From NCBI GenBank assembly GCA_934141445.1, contig CAKPCF010000003.1, positions 55,882 through 119,881 on the forward strand: a stretch of 64,000 bases of DNA, given 5' to 3'. Both the position numbers and the translations under genes were made by a program. The notes beneath the pieces were generated by a model that saw only the letters and a list, made by a program, of their open reading frames with translations, was not told the DNA's origin and did no database searches. Source of the DNA: an uncultured Clostridia bacterium (GTDB lineage: Bacteria; Bacillota; Clostridia; TANB77; CAG-508). This document shows positions 39,802 to 48,312 of the stretch, piece after piece; positions within the stretch are counted from its first letter, which is position 1; each line of letters begins with the position of its first letter.

Positions 39802-39945
39802 TATTATATAAATACAATTCCATTAAATATTTTATCTTTTTACAATATTTTTTGTCAATAAATTATACTTTTTGTAATCTAAAAGATATATGAGTAAAAA
39901 TTTATGTTAAATATTCTTCAAATATTCATAATTTAAAAACTGCAT

Positions 39946-39980
39946 AAAAAAAGACTCTCCGCAAAGAGAGCCTTTTTTCT
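39946..39980 (-). terminator. Terminator after the single pilin gene
   Basis: A GC-rich stem (AAGGCTCTC / GAGAGTCTTT) with loop TTTGCG is followed by a run of seven T on the minus strand. It is one of the strongest terminators in the window. Confidence 0.9.
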
Positions 39981-39988
39981 TTTCAAAT

Positions 39989-40381
39989 TTAGTTTCCAGT
40001 ACCTTGGATATTTTTTGAAAAAGATTTGATAATTTGTAAGATACCTGAAGCTGCAAATAATACGATTGCACCAACAACATACACAACAGCATGTTTTTTG
40101 ATATCTGCTTTATCACCAGGAGCTGCTGAAATATATTTAATAGCAAGAACTATTAACATAATAATAGCAACACCAGTACCAATGATTTGAACAATGTTAA
40201 TTAAAGCACCAATAATATTTTGTGAACTTCCTGCTGCACCTGAAGTATCGTGTTTGTTATCAAATTGTTTAACATTAAGTCCATCTGTTGTTTGAGTTGC
40301 AAATACTGCTTGTGTTCCAACAGCTACTAACATCATAGCTACTAATAAAATAGCAACTACTTTCATAACTTTCTTTGTCAT
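39989..40381 (-). CDS. T4SS pilin-like protein (single-gene unit)
   Basis: The 130-residue protein has a signal peptide ending near AVFATQT, a variable stretch (NVKQFDNKHDTSGAAGSS) and two membrane segments with KYISAAPGDKADIKKHAVVY. I chose the ATG at 40381 because AAAGGAGG precedes it; an upstream in-frame start at 40471 would destroy the signal peptide. With an ideal ribosome binding site, a promoter like those of the other pilin units and a strong terminator, it may be the most highly expressed pilin. Confidence 0.85.
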   Translation of the reverse strand: MTKKVMKVVAILLVAMMLVAVGTQAVFATQTTDGLNVKQFDNKHDTSGAAGSSQNIIGALINIVQIIGTGVAIIMLIVLAIKYISAAPGDKADIKKHAVVYVVGAIVLFAASGILQIIKSFSKNIQGTGN

Positions 40382-40421
40382 GGTTTTTTCCTCCTTTATT
40401 TTATACTCATACTTATAATTT

Positions 40422-40450
40422 ATTATAAACCTTTTCAGGCTAAATTTCAA
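40422..40450 (-). promoter_or_regulatory. Promoter of the single pilin gene (TTGAAA-N17-TATAAT)
   Basis: TTGAAA, 17 bases and TATAAT on the minus strand lie about 40 bp upstream of the start at 40381. Confidence 0.65.
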
Positions 40451-40600
40451 TATAAGTATATATTTTTTCATATAATGTTATTTTAGCATATATGTTTTTT
40501 TTTGTAAATATTAAATTTTACTTAATTTTTATTTTTCAACATTTTTGCTCTTTTTTCTGTTAATTTTACTTCTAGAAAATACATTCTATAACATCTCGAC

Positions 40601-40963
40601 TTATTTTATTATCTTTTTCCATTCTTCTTGTTTAAAACCTAACAATACATTGCCTGTTTCAATTTCAATTAAAATAGGTCTTTTTATTAGCATACCATTA
40701 GATGCAAGCATTGCTATTTTTTCGTCATCTGTTAATTTTTTTATTTCTTCTTTTAAATTCATACTTTTATATAATAAACCACTTGTATTAAAAAATTTTT
40801 TAATTGGTAATTTACTTTTTTCAATCCAAATTTTTAATTCTTCTATTGTTGGTGTTTCAGTAACTATATTTCTATTTTCAAAATTTATACCATTTTCTTT
40901 CAAAAATTTTTCAGCATTTTTACATGTACTACACTTTGGATATTCTATCAATAAATATTTCAT
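40601..40963 (-). CDS. Spx/ArsC-family thioredoxin-fold protein
   Basis: The 120-residue protein begins with YPKCSTCKNAEKFL, a CxxC motif (Cys11, Cys14) at the position used by ArsC/Spx proteins. It continues with KKFFNTSGLLYKSM and MLIKRPILIEI, matching the ArsC/Spx/YffB fold and length. It could be an arsenate-reductase-like enzyme or a thiol-stress regulator that binds RNA polymerase. No arsenic genes are adjacent, so the substrate is open. Confidence 0.85.
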   Translation of the reverse strand: MKYLLIEYPKCSTCKNAEKFLKENGINFENRNIVTETPTIEELKIWIEKSKLPIKKFFNTSGLLYKSMNLKEEIKKLTDDEKIAMLASNGMLIKRPILIEIETGNVLLGFKQEEWKKIIK

Positions 40964-41118
40964 AAATTTCCTCTTTTCTAATATATTTTTATATGCGCTT
41001 AATATTTTATTGTAATGTTTTTATGTATATCACATATTGATTTTATCATATTTTTGATAATTTATCCAGCTATTTTAAAATTTTCCATAGTTTTTCCATA
41101 TTTTTTTTTCATAAAGTA

Positions 41119-41147
41119 TTGACTTTTGCATATAATGATACTATAAT
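41119..41147 (+). promoter_or_regulatory. Promoter of initiator tRNA
   Basis: TTGACT, 17 bases and TATAAT end 11 bp upstream of the tRNA. This is the closest match to consensus in the window. Confidence 0.85.
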
Positions 41148-41158
41148 AAAGAAGTCAT

Positions 41159-41234
41159 CGCGGGGTGGAGCAGTTGGCAGCTCGTTGGGCTCATAACCCA
41201 AAGGTCGTAAGTTCGAGTCTTACCCCCGCAACCA
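41159..41234 (+). tRNA. Initiator tRNA-Met (anticodon CAT)
   Basis: The cloverleaf has two hallmarks of tRNA-fMet: a C1/A72 mismatch at the acceptor end (CGCGGGG / CCCCGCA) and three G-C pairs in the anticodon stem (GGG-CTCATAA-CCC). CCA is encoded. Confidence 0.93.
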
Positions 41235-41265
41235 AAAAACACCATTTTATAAAATGGTGTTTTTA
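41235..41265 (+). terminator. Terminator after initiator tRNA
   Basis: AACACCATTTTA pairs with TAAAATGGTGTT and is followed by a T run. Confidence 0.88.
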
Positions 41266-41381
41266 TTTTATTATTTTTCTATTTAATTTAACTTAAAAAA
41301 TCAACTTGTCGACCATTTTTTGATATATTAGTATCATTTTTGGTCAATAACTCACCTTTTTAGCTTATATATTTACAATAA

Positions 41382-41410
41382 TTGCTTTACTATATATTTT
41401 ATGATAAAAT
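41382..41410 (+). promoter_or_regulatory. Promoter of the second GT-C-like gene
   Basis: TTGCTT, 17 bases and TAAAAT lie about 55 bp upstream of the start at 41467. Confidence 0.45.
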
Positions 41411-41466
41411 GTTAATAATTTAGTAAAAATCTAATTATTTTGTAGCATAAATAAAGAAAGGTACAT

Positions 41467-42894
41467 ATGAATTCTAAAAAAACAAAAATTAAAAATATTA
41501 TATATATACTAATTTACAGTGTTCTCATTATTAGTGTTGGAATGTTACATGAACCATGGAGTGATGAAGCACAATCTTGGCTTATTGCAAGAGATGCAAA
41601 TTTTCATGATATATCCTTTAAATATGCATCTTATGAAGGTTGTTTTCCATTATGGATATGCATATTAAAATTTTTTATAATTTTAGGCGGAAAATATAAA
41701 TATCTACACATAATTTCTAGTGTAATTACCATTATCGCAGCTTATTTAATTATTTCTAATCAGAAAATAAAAAAAGAATTTAGATACTTAATTCCTTTAA
41801 ATTTTTGGTTTTTCTATCAATATGGAATTATCGCAAGAAACTACGCTTTGACTACATTATCATTTTCACTCTTTTTATTGTTATATGAAGATAGGCATAA
41901 TAAAAAAATTAAATATACAATTCTACTAATATTTATGTCAATGATAAATATGTATGGAATGATTATTTCTGGAATTTTATTTTTACAATTATGTATTGAA
42001 AATTTCAAGAAAAAAAATTTATTGCAGTTATACTACATACCAATAATTATTACATATCTTTTTGAAATTTTTGTACTAATGCCACAAAAAGATTTGCTAA
42101 TATACTTTTATTACCAGTCTGACACTTTACAAGTATTTTGCAATTTATTTTTGCGAATTATAACATGCCAAAATAATATACTTATTCAATCAAGTAATTT
42201 AATAACTGTTGTTTTAATTGTTTCTATTATTATATCACTTAAAAAATATAATAAAATAAACATTTTCTCATTGATGGAATTTAGTATACTTATATTTTTC
42301 CTATTAGTACGTGGCACTAGCCATCATTTTGGAATTTTATTTTTTATAATAATTGCTGACTTAATTTTTAATACGCCCAAAATGACCAATCTAAAGGAAA
42401 AACATATTGTTGAAACTATCACTACAATTATTTTAATTATATATATATTATTAAATTTAAAATCATGTATTGATGACATTTTTAAAGATTATTCAGGTGC
42501 TTATAATATGTCAAGATATATATCTGAAAATAATATTCAAAATAATAAAATATTCGCAATAGGATACAAATGTACTGCAGTGCTTCCATATTTTGATGAA
42601 AATATTTTTTGTAGCAGAAATACTACATTTTATACTTGGGATTATTCTAATAATGATAACAAGTTATATAATGCCTTAGATGTGATAGAAATTCTTACTG
42701 ATATGTTCAATAATTCACCAAAATATATTCTATTGCAACAACAAAACTTATCTAATACTTTTAATAGTTGTTTTAAAAATGTTATTGAGGATTCAAATTT
42801 ATATGAAATTATTTATGAAACAGATGGTCAAAACTTTTTCAAAGGAAGTTATAATGAAGATGAAGGTTTTATACTATATGAGTTAATATATTGA
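41467..42894 (+). CDS. GT-C-like polytopic membrane glycosyltransferase
   Basis: The 475-residue protein has about ten membrane segments. Its first outer loop carries EPWSDEAQSWLIARD, a conserved acidic motif of bacterial GT-C-type transferases, followed later by an aromatic FWFFYQYGIIARNYAL segment. Such enzymes transfer sugars from polyprenyl-phosphate donors to surface polymers or proteins. It is not obviously related to the 534-residue protein at 36867 beyond the shared fold type. Confidence 0.7.
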   Translation: MNSKKTKIKNIIYILIYSVLIISVGMLHEPWSDEAQSWLIARDANFHDISFKYASYEGCFPLWICILKFFIILGGKYKYLHIISSVITIIAAYLIISNQKIKKEFRYLIPLNFWFFYQYGIIARNYALTTLSFSLFLLLYEDRHNKKIKYTILLIFMSMINMYGMIISGILFLQLCIENFKKKNLLQLYYIPIIITYLFEIFVLMPQKDLLIYFYYQSDTLQVFCNLFLRIITCQNNILIQSSNLITVVLIVSIIISLKKYNKINIFSLMEFSILIFFLLVRGTSHHFGILFFIIIADLIFNTPKMTNLKEKHIVETITTIILIIYILLNLKSCIDDIFKDYSGAYNMSRYISENNIQNNKIFAIGYKCTAVLPYFDENIFCSRNTTFYTWDYSNNDNKLYNALDVIEILTDMFNNSPKYILLQQQNLSNTFNSCFKNVIEDSNLYEIIYETDGQNFFKGSYNEDEGFILYELIY

Positions 42895-42949
42895 TATTTC
42901 AAATAATATGTGTTTTAATATATTTAGCTTTATAAATGGAGGAATTTAT

Positions 42950-43147
42950 ATGGATTTATCTGTTAAAAATACAACTCGTGAACAAAGAAAAAATATTGTT
43001 AAAAATGCTCTAGCTATTTCTATTTCAGGTTCTGATATTCCAGACAGAAATGTTTTAGAAATTGCCAAAGAATATGTAGATGGAAAAATAGAAATTGAAG
43101 AAGTGCAAAAAAAGGTTTTAGCAATGTATAAAAAGGAGGAATGCTAA
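42950..43147 (+). CDS. VbhA-like antitoxin of a Fic toxin
   Basis: The 65-residue protein starts at 42950 behind AATGGAGGAAT; an earlier in-frame start lacks a ribosome binding site. It resembles VbhA-family antitoxins in its helical layout, with RKNIVKNALAIS followed by VLEIAKEYVDGKIEIEEV. In VbhA an (S/T)xxxE(G/N) motif blocks ATP binding in the partner Fic enzyme. Here the matching stretch reads AISISG, so the inhibitory glutamate appears absent. Its stop codon abuts the fic start. Confidence 0.65.
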   Translation: MDLSVKNTTREQRKNIVKNALAISISGSDIPDRNVLEIAKEYVDGKIEIEEVQKKVLAMYKKEEC

Positions 43148-43906
43148 ATGGCAGACCCATATATTCAAGAAAATGGTACACTAAAAAACAAACTTGGAAT
43201 TGAAGACTACACAGATTTAAATAACGCTGAAAAAAATATCACTTTTACCAGATTTCTTAATATCTCAACTACTTTTAGAACAAAATTTGATGTAGAATAT
43301 TTTAAATCAATTCATAAACATATATTTGAAGACATTTTCGATTGGGCTGGTGAATTTAGAACAGTACCAATTTATAAAACAGAATTAGTAGTACCTGGAA
43401 TTAGTTTAAATTATGCTCCTGTAAAACAGATAGAACCTCAATTACAAACTGTACTTGATGAAATGAATAATATTGACTGGAATAGTTTACCTACACTAGA
43501 TCAAAAAGCTTCAACATTTACTAAATGTCTTACTAAAATTTGGGCAATTCATCCTTTCAGAGATGGAAATACTCGTGCAACTTTAACATTTGCAAATCAA
43601 TATTCAAAAGAACATGGCTTTCCTATTGATTTAGGTGGATTACTTGATAAATTACCTAGAAAAGTAACTCCAAGTGGTCAAGTACTTCAATATAGTATTC
43701 GTGATCTATTTGTTTTAGCTGCATTGCCTGAAGATAGTTACCCAGAGCCAGAACATTTAACAGCTATAATGAAACAAGCAATGCAAAAAGGTATTGAGCA
43801 ACATATTGAAATTCTACAAAATAATTTAAATTGTGACAATCCTACTGAAAAAGAACAAAATTTGCAAAATCAAATTTCGACTGAAGATGATACTTTGGAA
43901 TTATAA
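43148..43906 (+). CDS. fic: Fic/DOC-family protein (probable AMP-transferase toxin)
   Basis: The 252-residue protein has the Fic core HPFRDGNTR (His135 catalytic) plus upstream IHKHIFEDIFDWAGEFRT, the usual flap and entry region. Fic enzymes attach AMP or related groups to target proteins; VbhT-type members modify DNA gyrase and topoisomerase IV. The last Arg of the long consensus HxFx(D/E)GNxRxxR is Leu here. It is translationally linked to the VbhA-like gene, as in known toxin-antitoxin pairs. Confidence 0.85.
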   Translation: MADPYIQENGTLKNKLGIEDYTDLNNAEKNITFTRFLNISTTFRTKFDVEYFKSIHKHIFEDIFDWAGEFRTVPIYKTELVVPGISLNYAPVKQIEPQLQTVLDEMNNIDWNSLPTLDQKASTFTKCLTKIWAIHPFRDGNTRATLTFANQYSKEHGFPIDLGGLLDKLPRKVTPSGQVLQYSIRDLFVLAALPEDSYPEPEHLTAIMKQAMQKGIEQHIEILQNNLNCDNPTEKEQNLQNQISTEDDTLEL

Positions 43907-43965
43907 TTTACTAAAATCTAATTTTTTCGATATATTTTTCATTTTAATCAGATATTTTATTATAG

Positions 43966-43998
43966 AAATCCACAGAATAATACACAATCTGTGGATTT
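43966..43998. terminator. Bidirectional terminator between fic and the hydrolase gene
   Basis: AAATCCACAGA pairs with TCTGTGGATTT between convergent stop codons at 43906 and 44044. Confidence 0.75.
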
Positions 43999-44043
43999 AC
44001 TTGTGTATATTCTTTAATATTTCATTAAACTATATCTATCTTT

Positions 44044-45003
44044 TTATTTTAATTTCACATCTAAGTATTTATTTGAAAAATCTTTTATTGTATTCCAATA
44101 CAATTCCGGGTTTACTTTAGAAGATTTAATATGTTCAGCACCTTTTATTGTTAATCGTTCTTTTTCACAATTCGCCATATTGTAGTTTACATCAAGCATA
44201 TAATATGGTACAAAAGTATCTTCTGAACCATGTATAAATAATGTTGGTGTTTTTGAATTTTTTAGTTGATTAGTTACAGAAACATCTTCAAAAAAATATC
44301 CAGCTTTCACTTTAGTTAGTAGACTAGCAATATTTAAAAGAGGAAATGTACTTAATTTAAACATCTTTTTTAATTGATAACTAAACTCATCTTCTACAGA
44401 GCTATATCCACAATCTTCAATTGCACATTTTACATTTTTGGGTAACATTTCTCCAGTAGCCAGCATTATTGTTGCAGCTCCCATAGATACTCCAAACAAA
44501 ATAATCTCGCTTTTTTCATATTTTTTATTTATATATTCAACCCAACTAACTACATCTAATCTATCTTGCCATCCCATTCCAATATAGTTACTTTCACTTT
44601 TTCCACATCCTCTTAAATCTATATTTAAAACATTACAATTCATTTCAAAAAATCTTTGAGAATATTCTCCCATTTCTAAAGCATTACTTCCATAACCATG
44701 AACAATAATACACCATACATTTGAATTTACATTTCTTATTTCATAGCCATGCAGATTTGCTCCATCATTTGCTATTATATCTATTTCTTCAGAATTATCT
44801 TGTATCCAATTTGAATAAATCTCTTGTTCTGTTGGATATTCTCCATTTCCTCGATTATTTACATTAGACAGTAATTCTGTTTTATCAACACTTGTACTTA
44901 TTGTATATTCATACATATAATTTCCTATTATAAACATAATAGTAGTGCAAAAAGTTAAAAATACTAGCAGAATTATTAAAAATATTTTTAATACTTTTTT
45001 CAT
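44044..45003 (-). CDS. Membrane-anchored alpha/beta hydrolase
   Basis: The 319-residue protein has an N-terminal membrane segment, then an alpha/beta hydrolase fold. IVHGYGSNALEMG forms the oxyanion region, LFGVSMGAATIM holds the nucleophile elbow GxSxG, FIHGSEDTFVPY supplies the Asp, and KGAEHIKS the His. Similar extracytoplasmic hydrolases of the YqkD/BAAT type are common in Bacillota. The substrate cannot be told. It lies 21 bp after comEA and may be co-transcribed. Confidence 0.82.
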   Translation of the reverse strand: MKKVLKIFLIILLVFLTFCTTIMFIIGNYMYEYTISTSVDKTELLSNVNNRGNGEYPTEQEIYSNWIQDNSEEIDIIANDGANLHGYEIRNVNSNVWCIIVHGYGSNALEMGEYSQRFFEMNCNVLNIDLRGCGKSESNYIGMGWQDRLDVVSWVEYINKKYEKSEIILFGVSMGAATIMLATGEMLPKNVKCAIEDCGYSSVEDEFSYQLKKMFKLSTFPLLNIASLLTKVKAGYFFEDVSVTNQLKNSKTPTLFIHGSEDTFVPYYMLDVNYNMANCEKERLTIKGAEHIKSSKVNPELYWNTIKDFSNKYLDVKLK

Positions 45004-45024
45004 ATTATCCCTTTTATTTAGAAT

Positions 45025-45621
45025 CTAAACTCTAACTTTTTCCTTAATATTTTCAAACTTTTTATCACCTATTCCACTCACATTTTTTAATTCTTCAACA
45101 CTTTTAAATTTTCCATTTTTATTTCTATATTCAATAATTCTTTCAGCTAAAGCTGGTCCTATCCCTGGTATAGTTTCTAGTTCTTCTTTTGTAGCAGTAT
45201 TTACATTTACCTTTTGTTCTTTAGTTTCAACATTTGAATCATCTATTGCTATGCCTTTTTCTTCGATTTCTTTTGCTTCATCTTCATTATAAATATAAAT
45301 TTTCTCACCATCTTGTATAACATACGCAAAATTCAAATTACTAGTATCTGCATCTTCTGTAAAGCCTCCAGCTTTTTCAATAGCATCTACTAGTCTACTT
45401 CCCTCTTCAATCGAAATAATTCCTGGATTTTGAACAGCCCCAGCTACATGAACCTTTATCATATTGACCTCCTTTTTTTCTAATTCAGTAATATATGTAT
45501 TAGACATATTTTCTATTAAAACTTCTGAATTATTTTCATTATTTGTAATATTCTTAATGAATATTATTCCAACTATAAAAACTATTATACAAATTATTAT
45601 TTCTATTTTTTTTATTTTCAT
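45025..45621 (-). CDS. comEA: ComEA-like DNA-binding competence protein
   Basis: The 198-residue protein has one N-terminal membrane segment (about residues 6-24), an SLBB-like domain at about 55-115 (VAGAVQNPGIISIEEGSRL) and a C-terminal double helix-hairpin-helix domain (VNVNTATKEELETIPGIGP, then NVSGIGDKKF). This is the ComEA layout: it binds double-stranded DNA at the cell surface for uptake. No comEC, comFA or type IV pilus gene is visible nearby, so competence is not shown. Confidence 0.9.
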   Translation of the reverse strand: MKIKKIEIIICIIVFIVGIIFIKNITNNENNSEVLIENMSNTYITELEKKEVNMIKVHVAGAVQNPGIISIEEGSRLVDAIEKAGGFTEDADTSNLNFAYVIQDGEKIYIYNEDEAKEIEEKGIAIDDSNVETKEQKVNVNTATKEELETIPGIGPALAERIIEYRNKNGKFKSVEELKNVSGIGDKKFENIKEKVRV

Positions 45622-45657
45622 ATTTTACCTCTTTCTTGATAAATTTATTAAATATCA

Positions 45658-45686
45658 TTGAATTTTATTTTAATTTAAGTTATTAT
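45658..45686 (+). promoter_or_regulatory. Promoter of the D-Ala-D-Ala carboxypeptidase gene
   Basis: TTGAAT, 17 bases and TATTAT lie about 30 bp upstream of the start at 45717. Confidence 0.45.
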
Positions 45687-45716
45687 AAATTTTGATTATG
45701 TTTATAGGAGAATTAA

Positions 45717-46967
45717 ATGAAGAAATTTAAAAAAATAATATATATTTTACTAGTATTTTTAATATTACCATTTTTGATAACAAATTTTTCTTTTGCCAGT
45801 GAGCAATTAGAAACATATTCTGCAGCAGATCTTATTGTAGAAAGTTCAACAGGAAAAATAATATACGAAAAAAATTCAAGAGAAAAACGATATCCAGCAA
45901 GTACAACAAAAGTAATGACTGCTCTACTTACTCTAGAAAAATGTAACTTATCAGACATTGCTACAGTTAGCGCAAATGCTATTCTTCTACCAAGTGGATA
46001 TTCAAATGCAAATTTGCAAGCAGGTGAACAAATATCAATTGAAAACTTATTATATGCTTTACTTGTAAAATCAGCTAATGAAGCTGCAACAGTTTTAGCA
46101 GAACATATTTCAGGAAGTGTAGAAAATTTTTCAAACCTTATGAATGAAAAAGCAAAAGAACTAGGCTGTGAAAATACACATTTTGTAAATGCAAATGGAA
46201 TTCATGATGAAAATCACTATACAACAGCTTATGATTTATTTCTAATAACTAGAGAAGCTATGAAAAATGAAACTTTCAGAAAAATTGTTAGCACACCTTC
46301 TTATACATTACCAGCAACCAATAAATATCCAACTGCAGATAGATTTTTAAAAAATACTAATGACTTAATAAGAATAAACAATAGTAACAGAGCAAACAAC
46401 TATTATTATAAATATGCTATTGGCGTAAAAACTGGTTACACAAAAGAAGCAAAAAATTGCTTAATCTCTGCAAGTAACAAAGATGGATTAGAATTTATTT
46501 CAGTTGTGCTTGGAGCTGGAACAACTGAAAATGGCTTAAGTGAAAGATACTTAGACACAATAAATATGTTTAATTATGCTTATGACAATTATGAAAATTC
46601 AGTTATAAAAAACAAAGATGAAATCATTGATACTACTGAAATCAAAAATGGAACTAAAGAAACAAAAGATTTAAAACTAACTTTAAAAGATGATTTAACT
46701 GCTTTCGTACCAAAACATTTCAACACAAATGATTTATCTTACACAATAAATTTAAATGAAAATTTATTTGCACCAATTATAACTGGTGACACAATCGGAA
46801 CAATTACTTATACAGTAAACGATATAGATTATACTATTGATTTATTAGCAGGAAGTACAGTATATGAAAAAACAGATATTAGTATTTATTTGGTTATTGC
46901 TGGATTAACATTGTTATTATTTGCAATTATTTTGATGCCAAAGAAAAAAAGAAATAAAAGAAAATAA
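45717..46967 (+). CDS. dacF: D-alanyl-D-alanine carboxypeptidase (S11, DacF-like PBP)
   Basis: The 416-residue protein has a signal peptide and the three penicillin-binding motifs: SxxK (Ser62-Thr-Thr-Lys65 in PASTTKVMTAL), SxN (KSANEAA) and KTG (GVKTGYTKEA). A C-terminal beta domain and a final membrane anchor (LVIAGLTLLLFAIILM) follow, then a basic tail. It trims the terminal D-Ala from peptidoglycan stem peptides at the outer face of the membrane. The dacF label is by similarity only. Confidence 0.9.
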   Translation: MKKFKKIIYILLVFLILPFLITNFSFASEQLETYSAADLIVESSTGKIIYEKNSREKRYPASTTKVMTALLTLEKCNLSDIATVSANAILLPSGYSNANLQAGEQISIENLLYALLVKSANEAATVLAEHISGSVENFSNLMNEKAKELGCENTHFVNANGIHDENHYTTAYDLFLITREAMKNETFRKIVSTPSYTLPATNKYPTADRFLKNTNDLIRINNSNRANNYYYKYAIGVKTGYTKEAKNCLISASNKDGLEFISVVLGAGTTENGLSERYLDTINMFNYAYDNYENSVIKNKDEIIDTTEIKNGTKETKDLKLTLKDDLTAFVPKHFNTNDLSYTINLNENLFAPIITGDTIGTITYTVNDIDYTIDLLAGSTVYEKTDISIYLVIAGLTLLLFAIILMPKKKRNKRK

Positions 46968-46980
46968 TATATTTATTATA

Positions 46981-47015
46981 AATGCTTGCTCTAGATAAAG
47001 CAAGCATTTTTTTAT
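46981..47015. terminator. Terminator between dacF-like and LCP genes
   Basis: AATGCTTGCT pairs with AGCAAGCATT and is followed by eight T on the plus strand. Confidence 0.9.
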
Positions 47016-47099
47016 ATATAAAGTATTTATTGCATTTAAATAATTTCAATTTATTTTTATCACATTTAGTATCTTTCATTTTCCCTAATATGAACTAAA

Positions 47100-48077
47100 T
47101 TATTCTTCAATTTCATTGCCAGATAAATAATTATTTATTTCATCTACAATAGACTTTGTTTTACTTTTACTATAATCATAAACCCATACATCATTTAATT
47201 TTACAGATTCTCCTGGTAACTGCTCCATTTTTATATCATCTGTATTGAATTCAAAGACATACGGAATATATTTTTTTATAACATCTTCATTCAAATTTGT
47301 CTCTATATTACTAAATACTGCAGAAATTATTTTTTTAGCTTTAGTTATATTTTTTAGCTGTACAGTTTGTTTAACCGTTTCTTTAATAAACTCTCTTTGT
47401 GTTTTCATTCTACCATAATCATTATCACCATATTCCTGTGAATATGTAGTTCCATTATTATTGTGTCTAAATCTTAATAATTGTTCTGCTTTTTCTCCAG
47501 TTATTTTTTGCATTCCTTTTTCTAAATGTATATGCAAATCTTGAGTTGGGTCATCATAGTCCATTTTTATAGGCACATCAAACTCTACACCGCCTATAAT
47601 ATCAACAATATTTATTAAAGCTTGAGTATTAACTATTGCATAATATTGAATATTCATATTAGTAATTTCTTCAATTTTTGTAATCGTTTTTTCAATTCCA
47701 GAACGTGAATACATTGCATTTATTTTATCATTTGCCTTAACAGATTTAGTATTTTTTCCTATATAAGTATCTCTTGGAACAGAAAGAATAGATGCTCTTT
47801 GAGTTTTTGGATTATAAGAGCAAACCATAATTGTATCCGTTAATTTCGATTTCAAGTCCTCACTTATTCCTAATACTAATATATTTATTTCTTCAATATT
47901 CTCATTTTCACTAGTATTTTCGCCCAAAACAGTAGCAACAACTCCTTTTAGTCCACCGCCATTTTCTGAAACTTTCACTCCTGTAAAAACTCCTGAACCA
48001 ACAATTATTGTTAATACAAAAACTAGTATAAAAACTTTAAACTTAGATACTCTTTTTTTCTCTTTTCTTTTACTCAA
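47100..48077 (-). CDS. LytR-CpsA-Psr (LCP) family protein
   Basis: The 325-residue protein has a basic N-terminus, one membrane segment (about residues 12-30) and an LCP domain. Typical segments are LVLGISEDLKSKLTDTIMV, ILSVPRDTYIG, INAMYSRSG and the Arg-containing LLRFRHNN. LCP enzymes attach teichoic acids or capsular polymers from lipid carriers to peptidoglycan outside the membrane. It is a single minus-strand gene. Confidence 0.92.
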   Translation of the reverse strand: MSKRKEKKRVSKFKVFILVFVLTIIVGSGVFTGVKVSENGGGLKGVVATVLGENTSENENIEEINILVLGISEDLKSKLTDTIMVCSYNPKTQRASILSVPRDTYIGKNTKSVKANDKINAMYSRSGIEKTITKIEEITNMNIQYYAIVNTQALINIVDIIGGVEFDVPIKMDYDDPTQDLHIHLEKGMQKITGEKAEQLLRFRHNNNGTTYSQEYGDNDYGRMKTQREFIKETVKQTVQLKNITKAKKIISAVFSNIETNLNEDVIKKYIPYVFEFNTDDIKMEQLPGESVKLNDVWVYDYSKSKTKSIVDEINNYLSGNEIEE

Positions 48078-48255
48078 TTTTATTTATCCTTCAACTTTAT
48101 TTTTCTACATACAGGTTATATCTTTTAATTATAAACTGTATAAATCTTTTTCCTATTTTTTACTATATTTGTAAATTTATTCTCTATTTTACCCGATTAT
48201 TAGTATAAAATCAATCTTTTTTGATTTTTAAACTATATCACCATAATTTTATGGT

Positions 48256-48306
48256 AAAAAAATATCCTAAATTCCAGAAATAATTTCATCAAATTTAAGA
48301 TATTTT
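48256..48306 (-). terminator. Terminator after the cvpA-like gene
   Basis: AAATATCTTAAATTT pairs with AATTTAGGATATTT (one mismatch), followed by seven T on the minus strand, just after the stop at 48313. Confidence 0.75.
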
Positions 48307-48312
48307 CACATT

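Noticed and set aside
10200..40381. Reading the T4SS locus as an integrative conjugative element
   Set aside because: No integrase, relaxase, VirD4, oriT-like repeat or flanking att repeats are visible, so only a T4SS-like label is given.
39989..40471. Longer 160-residue form of the pilin starting at 40471
   Set aside because: It would put 30 charged residues before the signal peptide and cover the promoter; the AAAGGAGG site supports the start at 40381.
41159..41234. Elongator tRNA-Met
   Set aside because: The C1/A72 mismatch and three G-C anticodon stem pairs mark it as the initiator.
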